Part shown: one piece after another, positions 37,801-52,800 of the stretch | How the letters are laid out: each line of letters opens with the position of its first letter | Numbering within the stretch: the first letter of the stretch is position 1 | Notes under the pieces: model-generated | The model's database searches: none | Seen by the model: only the letters and a program-made list of their open reading frames with translations | Told to the model about the DNA's origin: nothing | Source: Aphrophora alni | Lineage: Eukaryota; Arthropoda; Insecta; Hemiptera; Aphrophoridae | DNA: 64,000 nt | Assembly (NCBI GenBank): GCA_963513935.1 | Contig: OY740774.1 | Coordinates: 88,430,385 to 88,494,384, forward strand | Reading direction: 5' to 3' | Program-made: the position numbers and the translations under genes

Positions 37801-40800
37801 GGTGATCAGAGGAACATTTTTACAAGGAGGACACTTGGACTAAAAAAGAGGACACTTTATACATTTTAAAGGAACTTTTATTCGTAGTAGGCCTAATTTC
37901 ATACAAAACGTATTAAAATTACACGTTTATTGTGTAGAAATACATATTTATTCTTATAACGAATAAAAAAAATAAATTAACTGTTTGCTTATTAAGTATT
38001 ATACCAATTATACTGTACCTTTAAAATAACAAAAACCTTTAAAGGACTGGACTGGAGGGAGGCATCGTGCAGATACGAAGCGCATGCGTAGAAACATGAA
38101 GACGAGCGACAAGACGCCGCGACTGCAGAATTCTTTATCACAAGAAAGAATGATAATAGCCTATATTTCATGTTATTCTTTTTATTATTATTACTGCTAG
38201 TTTTCGGAAAAAAAACCCGGACATTTTACATAATTTCAAAAGCCGGGAGGGACAGGAGGACATGTCCTCCTACCTAAAGCCGGACTTCTGGTCACCCTGG
38301 ACTCAATCCCAAACTTAAATTCATCGGGATCCAGTGGTACTGTAAAACCTCCCCAAATTCTATTCAAACTCTCCTATTGCAGTAGATTATATCTGTACAA
38401 TGTATGTTTGTTTTTCAGAGGAGGTGTAGCACTCTGTTTGAGTGCTCATGGGAGGCGGAACGGTGAAGCTTTAGTCAGATTTGTAAGCCAGGAACACAGA
38501 GACATGGCTTTGAAACGACACAAGCATCATATCGGCAACCGCTATATAGAGGTGTACAAGGCTTCTGGGGAAGATTTTATACAAGTTACTGGAGGTAAGT
38601 TCATATCAGCTGATGGCGTTATTTGTTGTAAAATGTAGAATTATTTCATTAGCATGATATTATTGTTCTAAGCCATGGTTTATGGCCACTAGGCTAATAT
38701 GTTTTCTGGACGCTGAACGGTTTTTACACAAGGAAAGTCACGTGGTATCAACTAATTTTCAGTCTGATTATGTTGCGTGGTTGGTAGACGTTAGGCCTAG
38801 TGTACACAAATAAACCTAATTTCAAGATGGACTTCATACTTTAGTAGGTCTAATCTCGATCGCCGTCCACGACACACTCACTGATAATGCAAGCGTTGTC
38901 AAATTGTCAAGGACAATCTATAAAAAAAAATTGTTTTGATCATCGTGGAAGTTTCTGTTTCAAAATGCATCAGTTTTGATTACTTCTTCACTTTTAACTG
39001 ACTTTATACGACAATGTGTAGAGAGAATTTAAAAATGAGAACGATTAAAACTTCTTTTGCACGTTTAGGTTACGGTATGTTCTGTATATTTATTAACCTA
39101 AATGTTTTTGACAACTATGTTATTAACATCTTATCTCGTAGTTCAAAAAAAAGGAACAGTTATCATTAGCATGATATTATTGTTTAAAGCCTTTTTTGAT
39201 TTAGGCCCAAGACTAATATGTTTCCTGGACGCTGAACGGTTTTTACACGTGGAACTAATTTTCAGTTTAATATATTCTGATTATGTTGCGTGGTTGGTAG
39301 ACGTTAGGCCTAGTGTACACAAATAAACCTAATTTCAAGATGGACTTCACACTTTAAATAGGCCTAATCTTGATCGCCGATGACACCCTCACTGGATAAT
39401 GCAAACGTTGTCAAATTTTCAAGGACAAACTATAAAGATTTTTGTTTAGATCATAGTGGAGGTTTCTGTCTCAAAATACATTATTTTTTATTATTTCTTC
39501 ACACTTTATACTATAATGTGTAGACAGAATTTAAAAATGAGAACTACCTATTAAAGCTTCTTTTGAACTTTTAGGTTATGTTCAGTATTTTTATTATCCT
39601 AAATGTTTTTGACAACTATGTTATTAACATCTTATCTCGAAGTTCTAAAAAAAAAGGAACGTTTAAAATAAAATAGTGAGCTAATGACCACGTGTAAAAT
39701 ACATTTTATTGTTTCATTATGTTTTTAAAAGTAAACAAAGAATCTAAATTGGTAAACAAAAAATCTTCTCTCTGATGATATAATTTGATTGTATTTTATT
39801 TAAAATGTATAGTTCTTATACTGACTGATTCATTACTTGGAGGAGGGGGGGATTAGAAAATACAGTAGATGAGGTATCTAGTCAGAATTCTGTATAAGGA
39901 CATTGTATTTAACCAATATACAAGAAACTAATACTTTATACAGTTTCAAAATGGCGACCGTTTAAAATATTTAATGTCAAGTATCTCGAAAGTGTTAAAA
40001 CTTTATAAAAAAATGGACAAAAGATGAAATATTTGGTCTTTTTGACGATTACATAATATCTTCATTTTTATTATAAGTCTAGGGATAACTGAATTATCAA
40101 GGGGAAAAAAAGGTGGGTGTATTTTTTGGTAATTGACTTTTCGAAATGTATCATGTATTTATTTATCCAATAATAGTAAGAAATAATTGGTAATAGAAAC
40201 TTTTGGATGTTAAGTTTAGTCAGTTATGTACCAAGAAATTAATGTTTTTATCTATTAGTTATGTTATTCTTTGACTTATAATAAAATGACAACGTGGATG
40301 TCGTTTTAAGAGCAAAATTATTCTTTCTTGTAATATTTTGTAAAGTTAACCATTTTTGAGATATTGAGAATTAAATATTTTCTATGGTCATTTTAAAAAT
40401 ATAAACTGGTAAAAAGGTTATCTAAAAAAATGCGTGTACCAATTAATATCGTATATATTTTTGAAGTTATAATTTAGTTTTGTAATGAAAATCAAAATGA
40501 ACACGAAGGAACTTTTTTCTTTATTTTCGCACATACAACATGAAGTTTGGCTACATAATTCTGAATCACTCTGTACATTTAGGGTCCTTGAAGGGTTGTT
40601 TACATTAGTTCTAACGGTACGCAAACTTAAAATACTGCCAAATGCGAAATTTTCTCTCCAGTGTTTACTTTACACAGCTGAACAAACAAAACGCGTGTAA
40701 CACGTATCTAGGCCTTCATTTTGGGTTGCATGTAATTTTAAATTGGTTTTGCATTGGTCTCGATGATAAGACAAACAAATGGATCAGAATAATTAGTGTA

Positions 40801-43800
40801 ATCTATTGTTATGTCTAATGTACATCCTATCAATAGCTTCTGTACTTTGGGTTTTATGATTGAGATAAGACACAAAGATAACAAGTCCCAAGTAGCTTGA
40901 TACAGCTTGATCAGTCTTGAGTGAGGTGGCCTAGTGTGTTGTTCTGTGTATTTTTTCTCAAAGGTTTTTTAAAATGTTTTCAGGTGGAAGTTATGAAGCG
41001 GTTACATTTTTAACCAAAGGTGCTCAAGTTATTGTTCGTATGAGAGGATTACCTTATGATTGTACGGCCAAACAAGTTGTAAGTATTTTGGAAAATGGAC
41101 AATATCGTTAGTTAGACATAACCTATAAAGTTGCGATTGTGTGGAGGTGGGGGGGGATTTGGAAAGTTCAAATTAGTAACAATAGGGTTAGACCTATTGT
41201 AGAACATGAATTTTTTTCTTTAAATTTAATGGGACATTTATGAAACCAACAAAATATTTTTTTCTTCTTTCATCTATATTTGAAGTTGTCAGTTCTAAGC
41301 AATTTTATGTAAGCCTATAAAATTAAATTCTAACCATTTGAAATTTGTTAAAATATAAATAAAAGGTATTATAATATAAATGTTTAGGGCTTATAAAGGA
41401 TGATTCATTATAGGTTCAGGACATCAAAATAAAAAAAAGCTCTGTTTTTTCCTGTTTGTGGTTATGGTATTCTAAAAACATTTAGAACTTTGAAAATTGA
41501 TGAGATTGATATTGAGACTATTGAGTAAAGATTTTATATACACATTTTTTATGTGACTTTTACCAATATAGAAAGTTTGGTAAATATTTTGGTAAACATA
41601 AACTTTACAAAAAATTAATATTTTGTTCTTTCAATAAGAAACACATTAATTTTGTAATATTTTTAAGGTCAAGAGATACCCGAATTATGTATTAAAACAA
41701 AACAAAATATGTCTTAGTAATAACTACAACATCCAGAAATTATTTTAACATTTTTCGGAAGTGTACATCTAATGATAATAGGTAGGCTATCATAAACTTG
41801 TAAATGAAATTAAAAATTTTTTTACTGACAGCTTGTTTTTTTATCTGTAATAAAAATAACGATATTATGTTTAAGAACATAACCAAATCAGGGTTTAGAT
41901 TCAACAATATGCAGCTTTAAGGTTTGGTATTTTTTCTCTTTTTAATCCCTCTCTAGTCATATGGTATATGGTAATTATGCATTGAAGCTCACCCTAGATT
42001 TTAGTCATTGAAAATCATGCAAATTTAAACTACTTACCTTCTTTGTCATTAATAAGATATTTTTTAACAATGCAAAACAATTTTTAAGTCTAGAAATCCA
42101 TTAATATTGAAGAAACTGACATTTTTTGACAAGGAATTAAGCTTAGACTGCAAGTTTAGGTTTGGTTTTTAGCAACTAATATCTGGGGGAAGCTTCAATA
42201 CATAATTAGCTAAAATTTATATACACTACCAAACTTATCGAAGAAAGAGTTGTAAGAATTACTCAGCAGTTTTGTACCTATCTTTAATTTTACTCCAAAT
42301 CTAGATTTAGTTTATTAGTGGAAATTCGTGTTTAATAAAAAAAACTACAATTGATTAATGGTTCATTTTAATGAATAACTAGACTTGTTTGCGTTGTTGG
42401 TAATAAGTAAAACAAAAATGTAACCTAGTCTTCATTTTGCTTGAATAATTTTGTGTATTTTACCACTTGTGGGTTGTACAAGTATTCAGCTGGAGTAGTG
42501 AAACCTAGTATATCTTTGATTGCATTTATAGAAAATGTTTTATTGTACATTTATTAATTGTTCCCTCGTAAATGCTCTAGACATTGCTTAATGAAGAAAC
42601 TGAACAAGTAAAGATATTTGGATACACAATGGTTTATTTTTGTGTTACATTAAATGCGATATTTAGTGTCTAAGGCAGGTTATGTTATTTATAATATGTT
42701 TAAAATTCATATTATAAATTACCATATTTCATCAAATTAAAATCTCTATCATTTAAAAATGAAATACGAGTCAAACTGAAGATCAACGATGCATTTAATT
42801 TCGTTGGTTCTGGTTTATTTTAAAATTCGAAGGCTCTAATAAGGTACCGAATAAACTTTGGTTAATATTTGGTACTAGCTACACATTTTAATTGGAAAAT
42901 GTAACCATATTCTTGAATTACATATCTGTCGGACTAAGTTGTATGATTTTATGGAAATATAGTAGCCTAAAGAATTTTTCTAAGGTAATGCAATCATTTA
43001 CTGGTATTTTATTTAACTATAGTATACCTGTGACTGTCCAGTCCTCATATATTCGGTCTGGGTTGTTATGTAAATAATATCAATATGATTCACAAATTTA
43101 ATCTATAAAACAATTCATTTACAATACTTTCCGATTGTAAGGCCATATAAAATATACACCTGTTCTCGGAGTAAATGTTTTCTGCGTAATTGTATATTCT
43201 AAGTAATTGCAGCTGCATGCCTTTGGAACTACTTTATTACCAAGAGATCTCTGTAGCTGTGTAAGTGATACGCATAACATTTTTTGCTACAATAAAAATA
43301 ATTACACCTTTATTATTTTACAATAACACGATCAGTTGTTTATGTACCATTCAGTTTTTATCAGTACCTTTTTATTTTTATTTATTATCAGTTGTGTAAT
43401 TTTATAACTGTTTGTAACACATATGTGACAAATACAAAAAATGTTGCCTAAAATAGGATAAATATTTTCATCATTTTATTTAAATTTCATTTCAATTAAG
43501 GGTCAAATTAACATTAATTCTTTGATGACAATCTATAAACACAAGTTTAAATATGTTTTGAAATGGCATTGATATTTAGTTATCACAAATTTGGGTGTTG
43601 ATTGCAATTCAGTGATTTTTGGAGATGTTCAATGAACGAAGTATTAAATGTCAAAATAGATTGATTCAACTCATAGAAAGTTCCATGTTTAGAATATACA
43701 AAACTGTTTGCAGACTTATAACTGCATGAATGTTTAGATACGGTCGCCCATTATCTTTTTTTATCTCCTGAACAGATTTGACACAAATATTTGTTGCTAC

Positions 43801-46800
43801 TCTAAAAATTATATAGCCCTGCTAATTCGAACAAATTTGGACCTGTTCAGATTATGCAAAATCATAGCTTGAACATATGACATTTTACTGGCTTTTGAGT
43901 GTTTAGAAAGCTCACTCAATTATTGTTATGTGAAATGTAAATTATAAGTTTTTTTCCTTTGAAATTGAAGACAGTACTACTGTACTATTATTCTTCTTCT
44001 GTCTCCGGCGGTACAATCCATGTTAAGGCTTGACTTCTGAAACTATTTATCTCCATTTATTTCTGTCGGCTACTCTTTGTCTCCAGTTCCCAAATCCTAT
44101 ATTTGCCACATCCTGAAGCCATCTTCTCGATTTTCCTTTCTTTCTGAGGTCATCCATTTTATAGATTTAGGTGTTCTCCCATCTTCCATGCATATTACAC
44201 TAACAATTGAAGTTTTTAAACTTAACTACAAATATTTAGTATGTAGGATAGGTTAAACTACTTTAATTTATGGTTTTCCATAATGCCATTGACTTCCTTT
44301 AATATAATGAACATTGTTTAACTTATATCAAGCAGTCATTGTTTGGAGGTTCTTTTTATTTTGTAATTACAGCTGTTTTAGTGTAGGCCTTACACCATCA
44401 TCAGATGTTGAACATAATAATTATTCAGCTCAGTAAGTGTAGCATATGACCACAACTCTTAAAACATTTTATCCACAGATTTTGATGTGTACTATAATAG
44501 TATAACATATTTATTTGCTTTTGTTTTTGTGCAGTATTACTGTTCAGTGTGTGTAATTATTATTATGTTAATCATCTGATGATTATAATAAGATATACTG
44601 AAACAGCTGTAATGACAAAATAAAAGGGTAATTGTTTACTGTAGCACCCCAATTTTTATTTTTTCTTCTTCATTATTTATTTTTGTACTACATATCTGTC
44701 TTCATAAGAATAGTAACATTTTTGTGTGAGCAAAATAGTTTTTCACTTCGAAATTTAACATATTTCAATGACGTATTTGTAGGTTAAGTATACATGGCAA
44801 ACTGTTACACTGATGACCGAAGTCAAGCAATATTGAGCATGGTTATAACTTGTATGGGTGACCGCTTAGTGTAAACTACTTGCAAAATTTCAGTTGGGAT
44901 TAGTGTTGTTCAAACCATTGAACGGTCAACATGTGAGATGTGTGAATTATGTTTGTTTGATGTCGGTAATTTCATTGATTTACAAATTCAAGTATTTTAT
45001 GTTTATCACATATTGTAAACAGAAAATAAGTGCTACAGGTGTAATGCTTAGGGTTTATATAGGTTTATTTACACATAAGTCAAGTAAGGTGGCTATATAT
45101 ATAGCTATCAAAAGACTATGGGCATAAAAATTCTTGCCAAATTCATTTGGTACAAAACTTACTTTGATAAGGAAAAATAGTGCAGAATTATCTTTTTCAC
45201 TGTAAAAATTGAATGTGCTAATACAACTTTTGGCAATAATTTTAGTTTCCAGTTAAAATAAAATATTGTAATAGGAATAGATATGAAATAAATATAAAAT
45301 AAGTTAACCTTATCTAACTAGTTTTTTCTTCAAAGAAAGGATGTATTATATTAATATAATTCAACTATTATTTATATGAAATCCTGTTTATGCACAATTG
45401 TATTAAAATCTAATGACTCTTATTACAGTTAATGCGGAAGAGTCGTATGATACGTGTATCTTGTTATTAGTTGTTATCTTGTAGGTATTTTATGTATGGA
45501 TGTTGTTTACCTTAAGGTTAAAATGTAGTAGAAGTCTCCTTGATTAACACTGTCTGATAATTTGATGTTTTAAATTTCACGGTTGAAAATTATTTTCTTT
45601 TAAAATAGGCTTTAAAAGTGAGCTTTTTGTAAGTGAATATGAAACTTCTCAATTTCCATTGCAATATGTAATAGATAACCTATGATGTGTGAATTTATTA
45701 CTTTTAATTTTTAATTTTTACAGTGAAAAAGTGATTTCCGATGAATATACTATTTTTGTTTTTCAATATAAGGTATGTACTAAGTGAATTTGGTATATTT
45801 TTGATTTACTCTCACAATTGATTTTGTAATTTTTACTAAAAATTTATTTAATACGATTATACTTTAAGCAAAATTTTAATTTTTTATTCAAAAGACGAAT
45901 TCTCTTAATAATTTATAGTTGTATAGTTTAAGCATTAAGTAGGTTTTAATACCTTGTGAATTGTTAAATTAGATTTGGTTACATTACCTTTATATTGAAA
46001 TACTTGTTCAATTAAAGCTTAGGCCTAGTTGAATTTTTTTGGAAGAATATTTTATCTTATAATGATTTGACCCTCAGGTTACAATCAGATTATCAGAACC
46101 ACAGTTGTTTTTGATAACATGTTATACATTTATAAAAATTAAAAACTAAACAGTTTGCTATACCTCTAGTGAAGACTGAACTTGTTGTTTGATTACTTTA
46201 TTTGTTTATTCATTCGTTGGATTCTGATAACAGCACTTCATACCTGTAACAATTGTTTATCTCAAGTACTTTGCTTTCTTTAACATATTTCTTTGACAAT
46301 CTCATTTTTTTTTCAAAGAAAATTGATCTCTTTTTGATGACGTATAATTTCTCAAAATAATGGGAGTGTAATTTACAATTCACTCGTTGGCCATTTTTAA
46401 CTTCTAAGGTTATCAATAAATACCTTATTTTTTTTTACCATAACTTGATTACACTACTGCGGTTTCAAATATGAATATGTAGCCTATTCATCTTGGGATG
46501 TTCAAGAAACATTACCACTCAGTAGATATGGTTACGAAATTTGTGAGTTGTTAAATAACTGCAGTCGTTTAAGATGTGAATTCATTGGTTGTTATTAACA
46601 TTTAATGATTGGTAGCAAGTGTTAGACAATTGAAATGATATGATATCTTCATTTGTAAATATTCTTCTTTTAATAATACAAACATTAAAAATTAATTGGC
46701 TTCAAATATCTTCTATACCCTAAGAAATTGCAAACATTACCAAACACATTCTTAATAAATACTAATTTGTAATGGGCATTGGCCCACTCTGTACAAACTT

Positions 46801-49800
46801 TTCAAAACGAACTGTGACAATTCCTTTGTTCTTATTTCATCATTTAATGTTTTAAAGTTATTACATTTACAAGTCATACCAAAACTCAGCTTGGCTTCCT
46901 TATGCTCTTTATACAATCTGCAATATTCGACATTAGATATTTTGGGTTTCTCTGATTTCTAAAAAAATTTCTTTCCAGTGATATACGTTTCTGTTCTTAT
47001 TTCCTTTGTAGTTTGTTGACAGTATGATAATTTTGTATAACTTATCATACTTACTTATTGGCTTATAACTTTACAAATTTCATTTTATGGAATATTGTTG
47101 CTAAATAATATTTTATTCTTTACACATCAACATCAATTTCAATGTTATATCTCTTTGCAATCCTACATTGCTCTGCCCAAATGCTCCGTAACATCACAAT
47201 TTTCAGTGTTTATGTTTAAGCGGACCCCATCCGCCATTTTGGATACAAACAAGCCTTATATCCAACAAAATTTAAAACAATACATTATCAATTACAGTTT
47301 ACAAGATATGTGCGGCAAATTTGGACATCAATCGTTAAAATTTTTGTAGAGACCCTTATACCATACCGAATTTAAAGATGTGTTCATGTCAAAAGAGGCT
47401 GTTATTGTATACATTATGGCACCTACAAATCTTTACTATCGGAAGATAGAATCTTATGCTCTTCCACCAACAAGTGAATACTTTAACGTAGTTTTACCAC
47501 TCCTTATTAAATTGTGTTTTGCTCAAGGTATCAACATTGATGAAAGACTTATAAATATTCTAAATGATTTTTACTTAGGTATCGCCACACCTTATACAGC
47601 ATCATTGCTCAAGTCATTTCATTTCATTTCAAGGAAAATTAAAGACTTTTACATACCCTCGCTCCATATTAACTGGCAGCAGCTTATGCATTCTGGAGTC
47701 AAGAAAAAATTCATTCGTGTGCATTAGTACAGATGGAACAAAATAGCTGTGTGCATGCAACATAAGGCAATCAGATGGGTACTTTCCTAAAAACATTCGC
47801 TGTATAACAAAACATGTTGTCACCCTTCCTGTATTATCACTCTTCGAAGATATTTTATCACAATAATTTCCATATTTTATAGGCAATTGCTAGGATTGTT
47901 TGTTAATGTATTTTAAAAATCATTAAGATCTAAATTTATAAAATTAAATTACCTAGAAAATTAATGTAATTTGTACGTTTGGTGACAAGGGAAATTAAAT
48001 AAGAGAGAAAGTTTTTATTTTTATTCGTATTATAAAAAGTTAAAGTAATGGAATTTCTAACGCTGTGCCAAGAGAATATGAAATTTTTTTACACAATTAA
48101 ATTATATATTTGTTGATATAACCATATAAAGTTTTCAGTTCTTGTTACAATCATATAGTTTGTTAATGTTTTATTTTAGCTGTAAAATTATTCGATTACA
48201 TGTAAGAACTGATGCTTATTTCATTTTTTAGAAAATAACGTATTTCCCCTCAGGGACCTCATAACTTAGCCATGAACACACTAATTTACTAAACGGGTAA
48301 AAAAATGGAGCAAAATACTTAAGCTAGTACACATTGTTCATTAAACCAATAGGAATACAACTAGACTTAATTAAAATATAAAAGAAAAAATAATAGAGGC
48401 AAATATGTCATTGAAATTTTGTTTTACTACAAGTTATTCATTTTCTGTCATTTAACTAAATATTAAGGTTCAATACTTGTAGCAGTATAACTAGTAATGA
48501 AATAGATTTGTTTCCATGGAAACGATGTTTTACGTGTGTCTGGTTAGTAGAGCCTGGTTAACACACAGCTAGTTTGGTCGAGCTGTATCCTTTACCTCCC
48601 TACTGGATAACATCTATCTTGGTTTATTTATTTTCTGCTGGAAAAATTCATTTTTGATACTTTTTGAACAAATCTTCTATAGAATTGATCCCTAAACCAC
48701 ATTTAAAAAACTAACACAATTAACATTAAAAAGTTTAATAAACCCTTATATACATTTCGGTAACATAGCAACCATCCTCAGAGGGATAAAAACCAATACT
48801 AAACTAACTGTAACAATGAGATTGCTTATAAAAGATCAACAGTAAGCGTTCCTCCCCTCTCCACATTCGTTAGACTGATTTTCTCTCTTACCTGGAAAGT
48901 AACACTCAATCCAATTACTCTAATGTAACTTCTATATTAAGAACTTTGACTTGTATTACATGTATATATGTAATATATCTATATGTATATCTATATTTAA
49001 GAACTTTGAACTTGGAAAATACAAGTCAAAGTTCTTAATATAGAAGTTACATTAGAGTAATTGGATTGAGCGTTACTTTCCAGGTAAGCGAGAAAATCAG
49101 TCTAACGAATGTGGAGAGGGGAGGAACGCTTACTGTTGATCTTTTATAAGCAATCTCACTGTTACACTTAGTTTAGTATTGGTTTATATCCCTCTGAGGA
49201 TGGTTGCTATGTTACCGAAATGTATATAAGGGGTTATTAAACTTTTTAATGTTAATTGTGTTAGTTTTTTGTTTGGGATTACTTCTTTAATATTGTTATT
49301 AACCATAAGGCTCATTAGATGTTGTATAAATCTTATATTTATATAGTCATTCCTAAATATAAAACTAAAATGGTCTCTTTTCAGGCTCCAAAATTCATGA
49401 ATCCTTCAGTTGATTAATTACAATAATATAACTATTAAGAGACTCTTGAATCATAAATTATATTAAAATGAAGATACTTAAGGAATTATCTTCTGACTCT
49501 TTATCAATCACTAATTTGGTATTTCATTATTGTTAATGAATAATTGATAAATAGTGATAATGTAATCTGTCCGTCTTGTGTGTTCAGCTTTGGTTAACAA
49601 CACATTAAAACCCTAAGTTTCTGTTTTTCTAAATGAGACTAAAAATGTAAATAAGTGCCTTCGTTTCTAACTACCCCAGTGCCACACTATTTTGAAACAG
49701 TTTAATTCATTTTTAAATATCTAACTTGTACATTCAATTTTTAACTTGTGGAAATTTTAAAATTATATAACGATATTAAGCTAGCCTCTATGTCCTTTAG

Positions 49801-52800
49801 ATGATTCTTATAACTAAAGAATGTCTACTTCAAATTTAAAATATGAAGGCTAAAAACACATGAAGCAGATTGTATCAAGTTGACCACTGTTGCAGTAAAA
49901 TTTTCAATAATATTCTCAAGAAATAGTGAAATTCAAAACATCCACAACAACCTAGTTGACTCGATGCCACTACATTTTCGCCTGGACTTCGACTTCCCAA
50001 TGCTACATTTTCCATACTTGACAGTGTATTGTTAACAGACAGTAAATACATCCCAACATCATATTGTTGTTGCTCTACTAAAGATACAAATAACATACAG
50101 GGTGTAACGAAAAAAGTGGACTGGCTATTCATTTTCGGATTATATATTATCAAAATCATTAAAAAATGTCAAATAACATATAATCGAATTCCTCTTCATT
50201 TTCCGTCTATCCGCCAACTACCCCCGAAATAATTTTTTTGTTTTTTGTCAATAAAGTTAGGGGCTTTTAAGATATTTGTTATTAAAAATTTTAAACAGCC
50301 CCCCATTTTGAAAATATTCAAAAGAACGTTATGGTTTTTAGTACAGTGATAAACTGTTACACAACAAATATGTATACAAAGTTTGAGCTCAATATAGTTT
50401 TTACTTTTAAAAATAATTGGTATTTTGGAAAAAATAAAATGACGGATACTCGAAAACAAAGTATTTCTGGACTTATGTTTATATGAACTTTTTTCATTAT
50501 TTTTCCTAGAGAAATCAGCTCAGAAAGTGTTCGGAACCTTACGCAAATCACCCTGTATAGTTGACATCAAAAATAATTTAAGGCCTAGAACAAAACAAAA
50601 CAAAATCTCAAAATGCAAAATGCTAGTGTTAAGTCCTAAATATAATACTGAAATGAAATAGACTCTAGGAGGCTCACTGTTGTCAATTGTGAATTGAAGT
50701 TTAGCAATCCTGAGGGACCTAGTTGGATTACATCCTTTTTCATATAGTCTAGGGTTTATAGACTATCTTTCATCTTTCCTATCAGGTCTTTTTTGTTCTT
50801 TTTCGATCCTGATGCTATTAGAGTATTCGACGGCTAGGGGTCTTTATTTTATTTTATTCCTTTTAATGACCACAAGGTTTTTATTTTTAAACAACAAGAA
50901 AGAAGAAACAAAATAGTGTTATTATCATGAATAAATTGTGTTTATTAATTTACACATCTGAATGCAACAATGACAAAGTAGGGATTGTTGGTTTCCACAC
51001 CGCTCAAATGTTGTGAGAAAACTATGCATCAAGTCAGTGTTTGTGTTTAACATGAATACCAAGTTATAGCTGGACACAAACCACTTCGTGTGTTTTTAAC
51101 CATCTATGTAATGAATAATAATAAGTGATGAAGATAGTTGTACGAATGTATAGCACAAAGTGAAATTAGTAATTCATCTACTGTAATGACATAACAGAAA
51201 TACTTTTGACCAATAAGTCTTCATTTTTGTATATGTAAATTAATACATATTTCGAGAGTATGAATCAATTCTTGCCATTAAGTGATAAACCTAGAAAATG
51301 AGAAATGTGAAAAGAGCCAACATCCGCTGTGTTGGAAAGACTAAAACTAGTAACCTCTAAGAAAGGATCCCAGATCTAAAGCTAGACCTAAGAGGTTAAA
51401 TAACTAAGAGTATGTACAAACATAATCTAGAAAAATTACAATAGAACTACACACTAACAAGAAATAAAACACCAAATTGAATAGAGATTGCTCAGCTAAT
51501 TAAAAGAGGTTCAGTGTCAATGAAGTGGTTATCTAACTGTTTTATCTGAGTGAACAACCTTTTGTCTCATCTCTCAAGAGTTTAGTTTCAGGACTTTGTA
51601 GTCACACTTAGAAACGAAATAATTAGGAAAAATAGCATTCACAGCACTAAAAAAACTATATTTACAGTATTAAATGTGGCTATGATAAGCAGTATATTGG
51701 GAACATAAAAAGACTTCTAAATATAAGAATTAGTGAACATAAAAAGAACACATGATTAGTTCTAGTAGATAAATCGAAAATAGCTGCACATATTTAGTAC
51801 CTATGAAACGTATTCACTGAGTTCCATGCTTCCATAATCTACTGTTGAGGTCTGAGATCATCTGTGTACTGAACTTTTAAATGGTTTATCTTTGGTGGTA
51901 TTTGTTTTCATTTGTTTACGTTATCCCAGATTACTATCAGTAAAACTTTGTATGCCGCTGAAAAATAATATTTTGAAAAGTTTGTTTTAAACTTAATTGA
52001 AACTGACACAATATTGTTTTTTTACAATGTCATAGAATCGAAACTTGCAATATAAATTAGAAATTAGGGGAACATTGAGATTTCAGTAATACCTAGGATG
52101 TTTCTAAAGGATACTTCATTTTCAAATTATGTTGTTGATATAAAAACAAATATTAATTGATATATTTTGTAAATTTTAAATATTATAATACCTATAAATG
52201 GAAAACTTGTAGGTTGTTAACAACTTTTGTTGTCAAAAGGCACTATATGGCTTATAAATTCATCAAAAAGGTATAGATTGAATCGAAATATAACATCAGT
52301 TAGAAGCAATAAATATTTGGTTGCTATATACAGAAGCAGTTTTTAACACTAGGCAAATTTTTCTTATTTAGTACATCGACTGAATTTCCGGTTTGCCAGA
52401 CTCTTGGTTTTTTGGTTGGAATTTTAAAGCGAAAAACCGTTTCGGTCATTATCGCTTTTACTGTTAGTCTTTACATTCCCACGTATACGAAGTATAGGGA
52501 AAATTTTAAGTACCTACCATAAGAAAATACACAACTTTGATTTTCTCATAATCAGTTCAAATTATTTTGATCAAATTTTGTTCAAGTGTAGTCTTTACGG
52601 ACCCAAACAAATTAAAAAAAGTCACTATTTCTAAAAAAAAATCCTGTTTCGTGAGTTACCAGTAAAAATAATATCTGTCATATGCTGTTATAACATACTT
52701 AATTTCTTAAAATCGACTACAAGGGTTTAATTGAGCTCTCAAAAATAACTAGATAGTTTAATGCTCCTAGACATCCTGACGAAAACATGTGAAAGTTCCA

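Larger units (their letters stand above)
30329..38418 (+). other. fus intron B-C (8.1 kb), transposon-dense
   Basis: A GT...AG intron filled by SINE-like copies, foldback elements, a deleted mariner and two MITE copies. Stretches with nothing recognised: 30720-31790 (AT-rich; frame 31515-31703 is probably chance), 34200-35560 (a GC-richer unrecognised block at about 35080-35330), 35830-36330, and 36610-37250. 37740-38418 is unrecognised, with a ccggacattttac... stretch that may be another repeat. Confidence 0.65.

Noticed and set aside
38408..38638. 76-codon open frame starting [11 protein letters not shown]
   Set aside because: It is fus exon C plus intron sequence on both sides; the true exon is 38419-38594.
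47380..47727. 115-codon open frame, the longest not explained by an annotated repeat
   Set aside because: No recognised motif and typical AT-driven composition (Ile, Lys, Tyr, Phe rich). It lies inside a fus intron and has no splice or promoter support. Probably chance; a protein search with conserved hits would change this.
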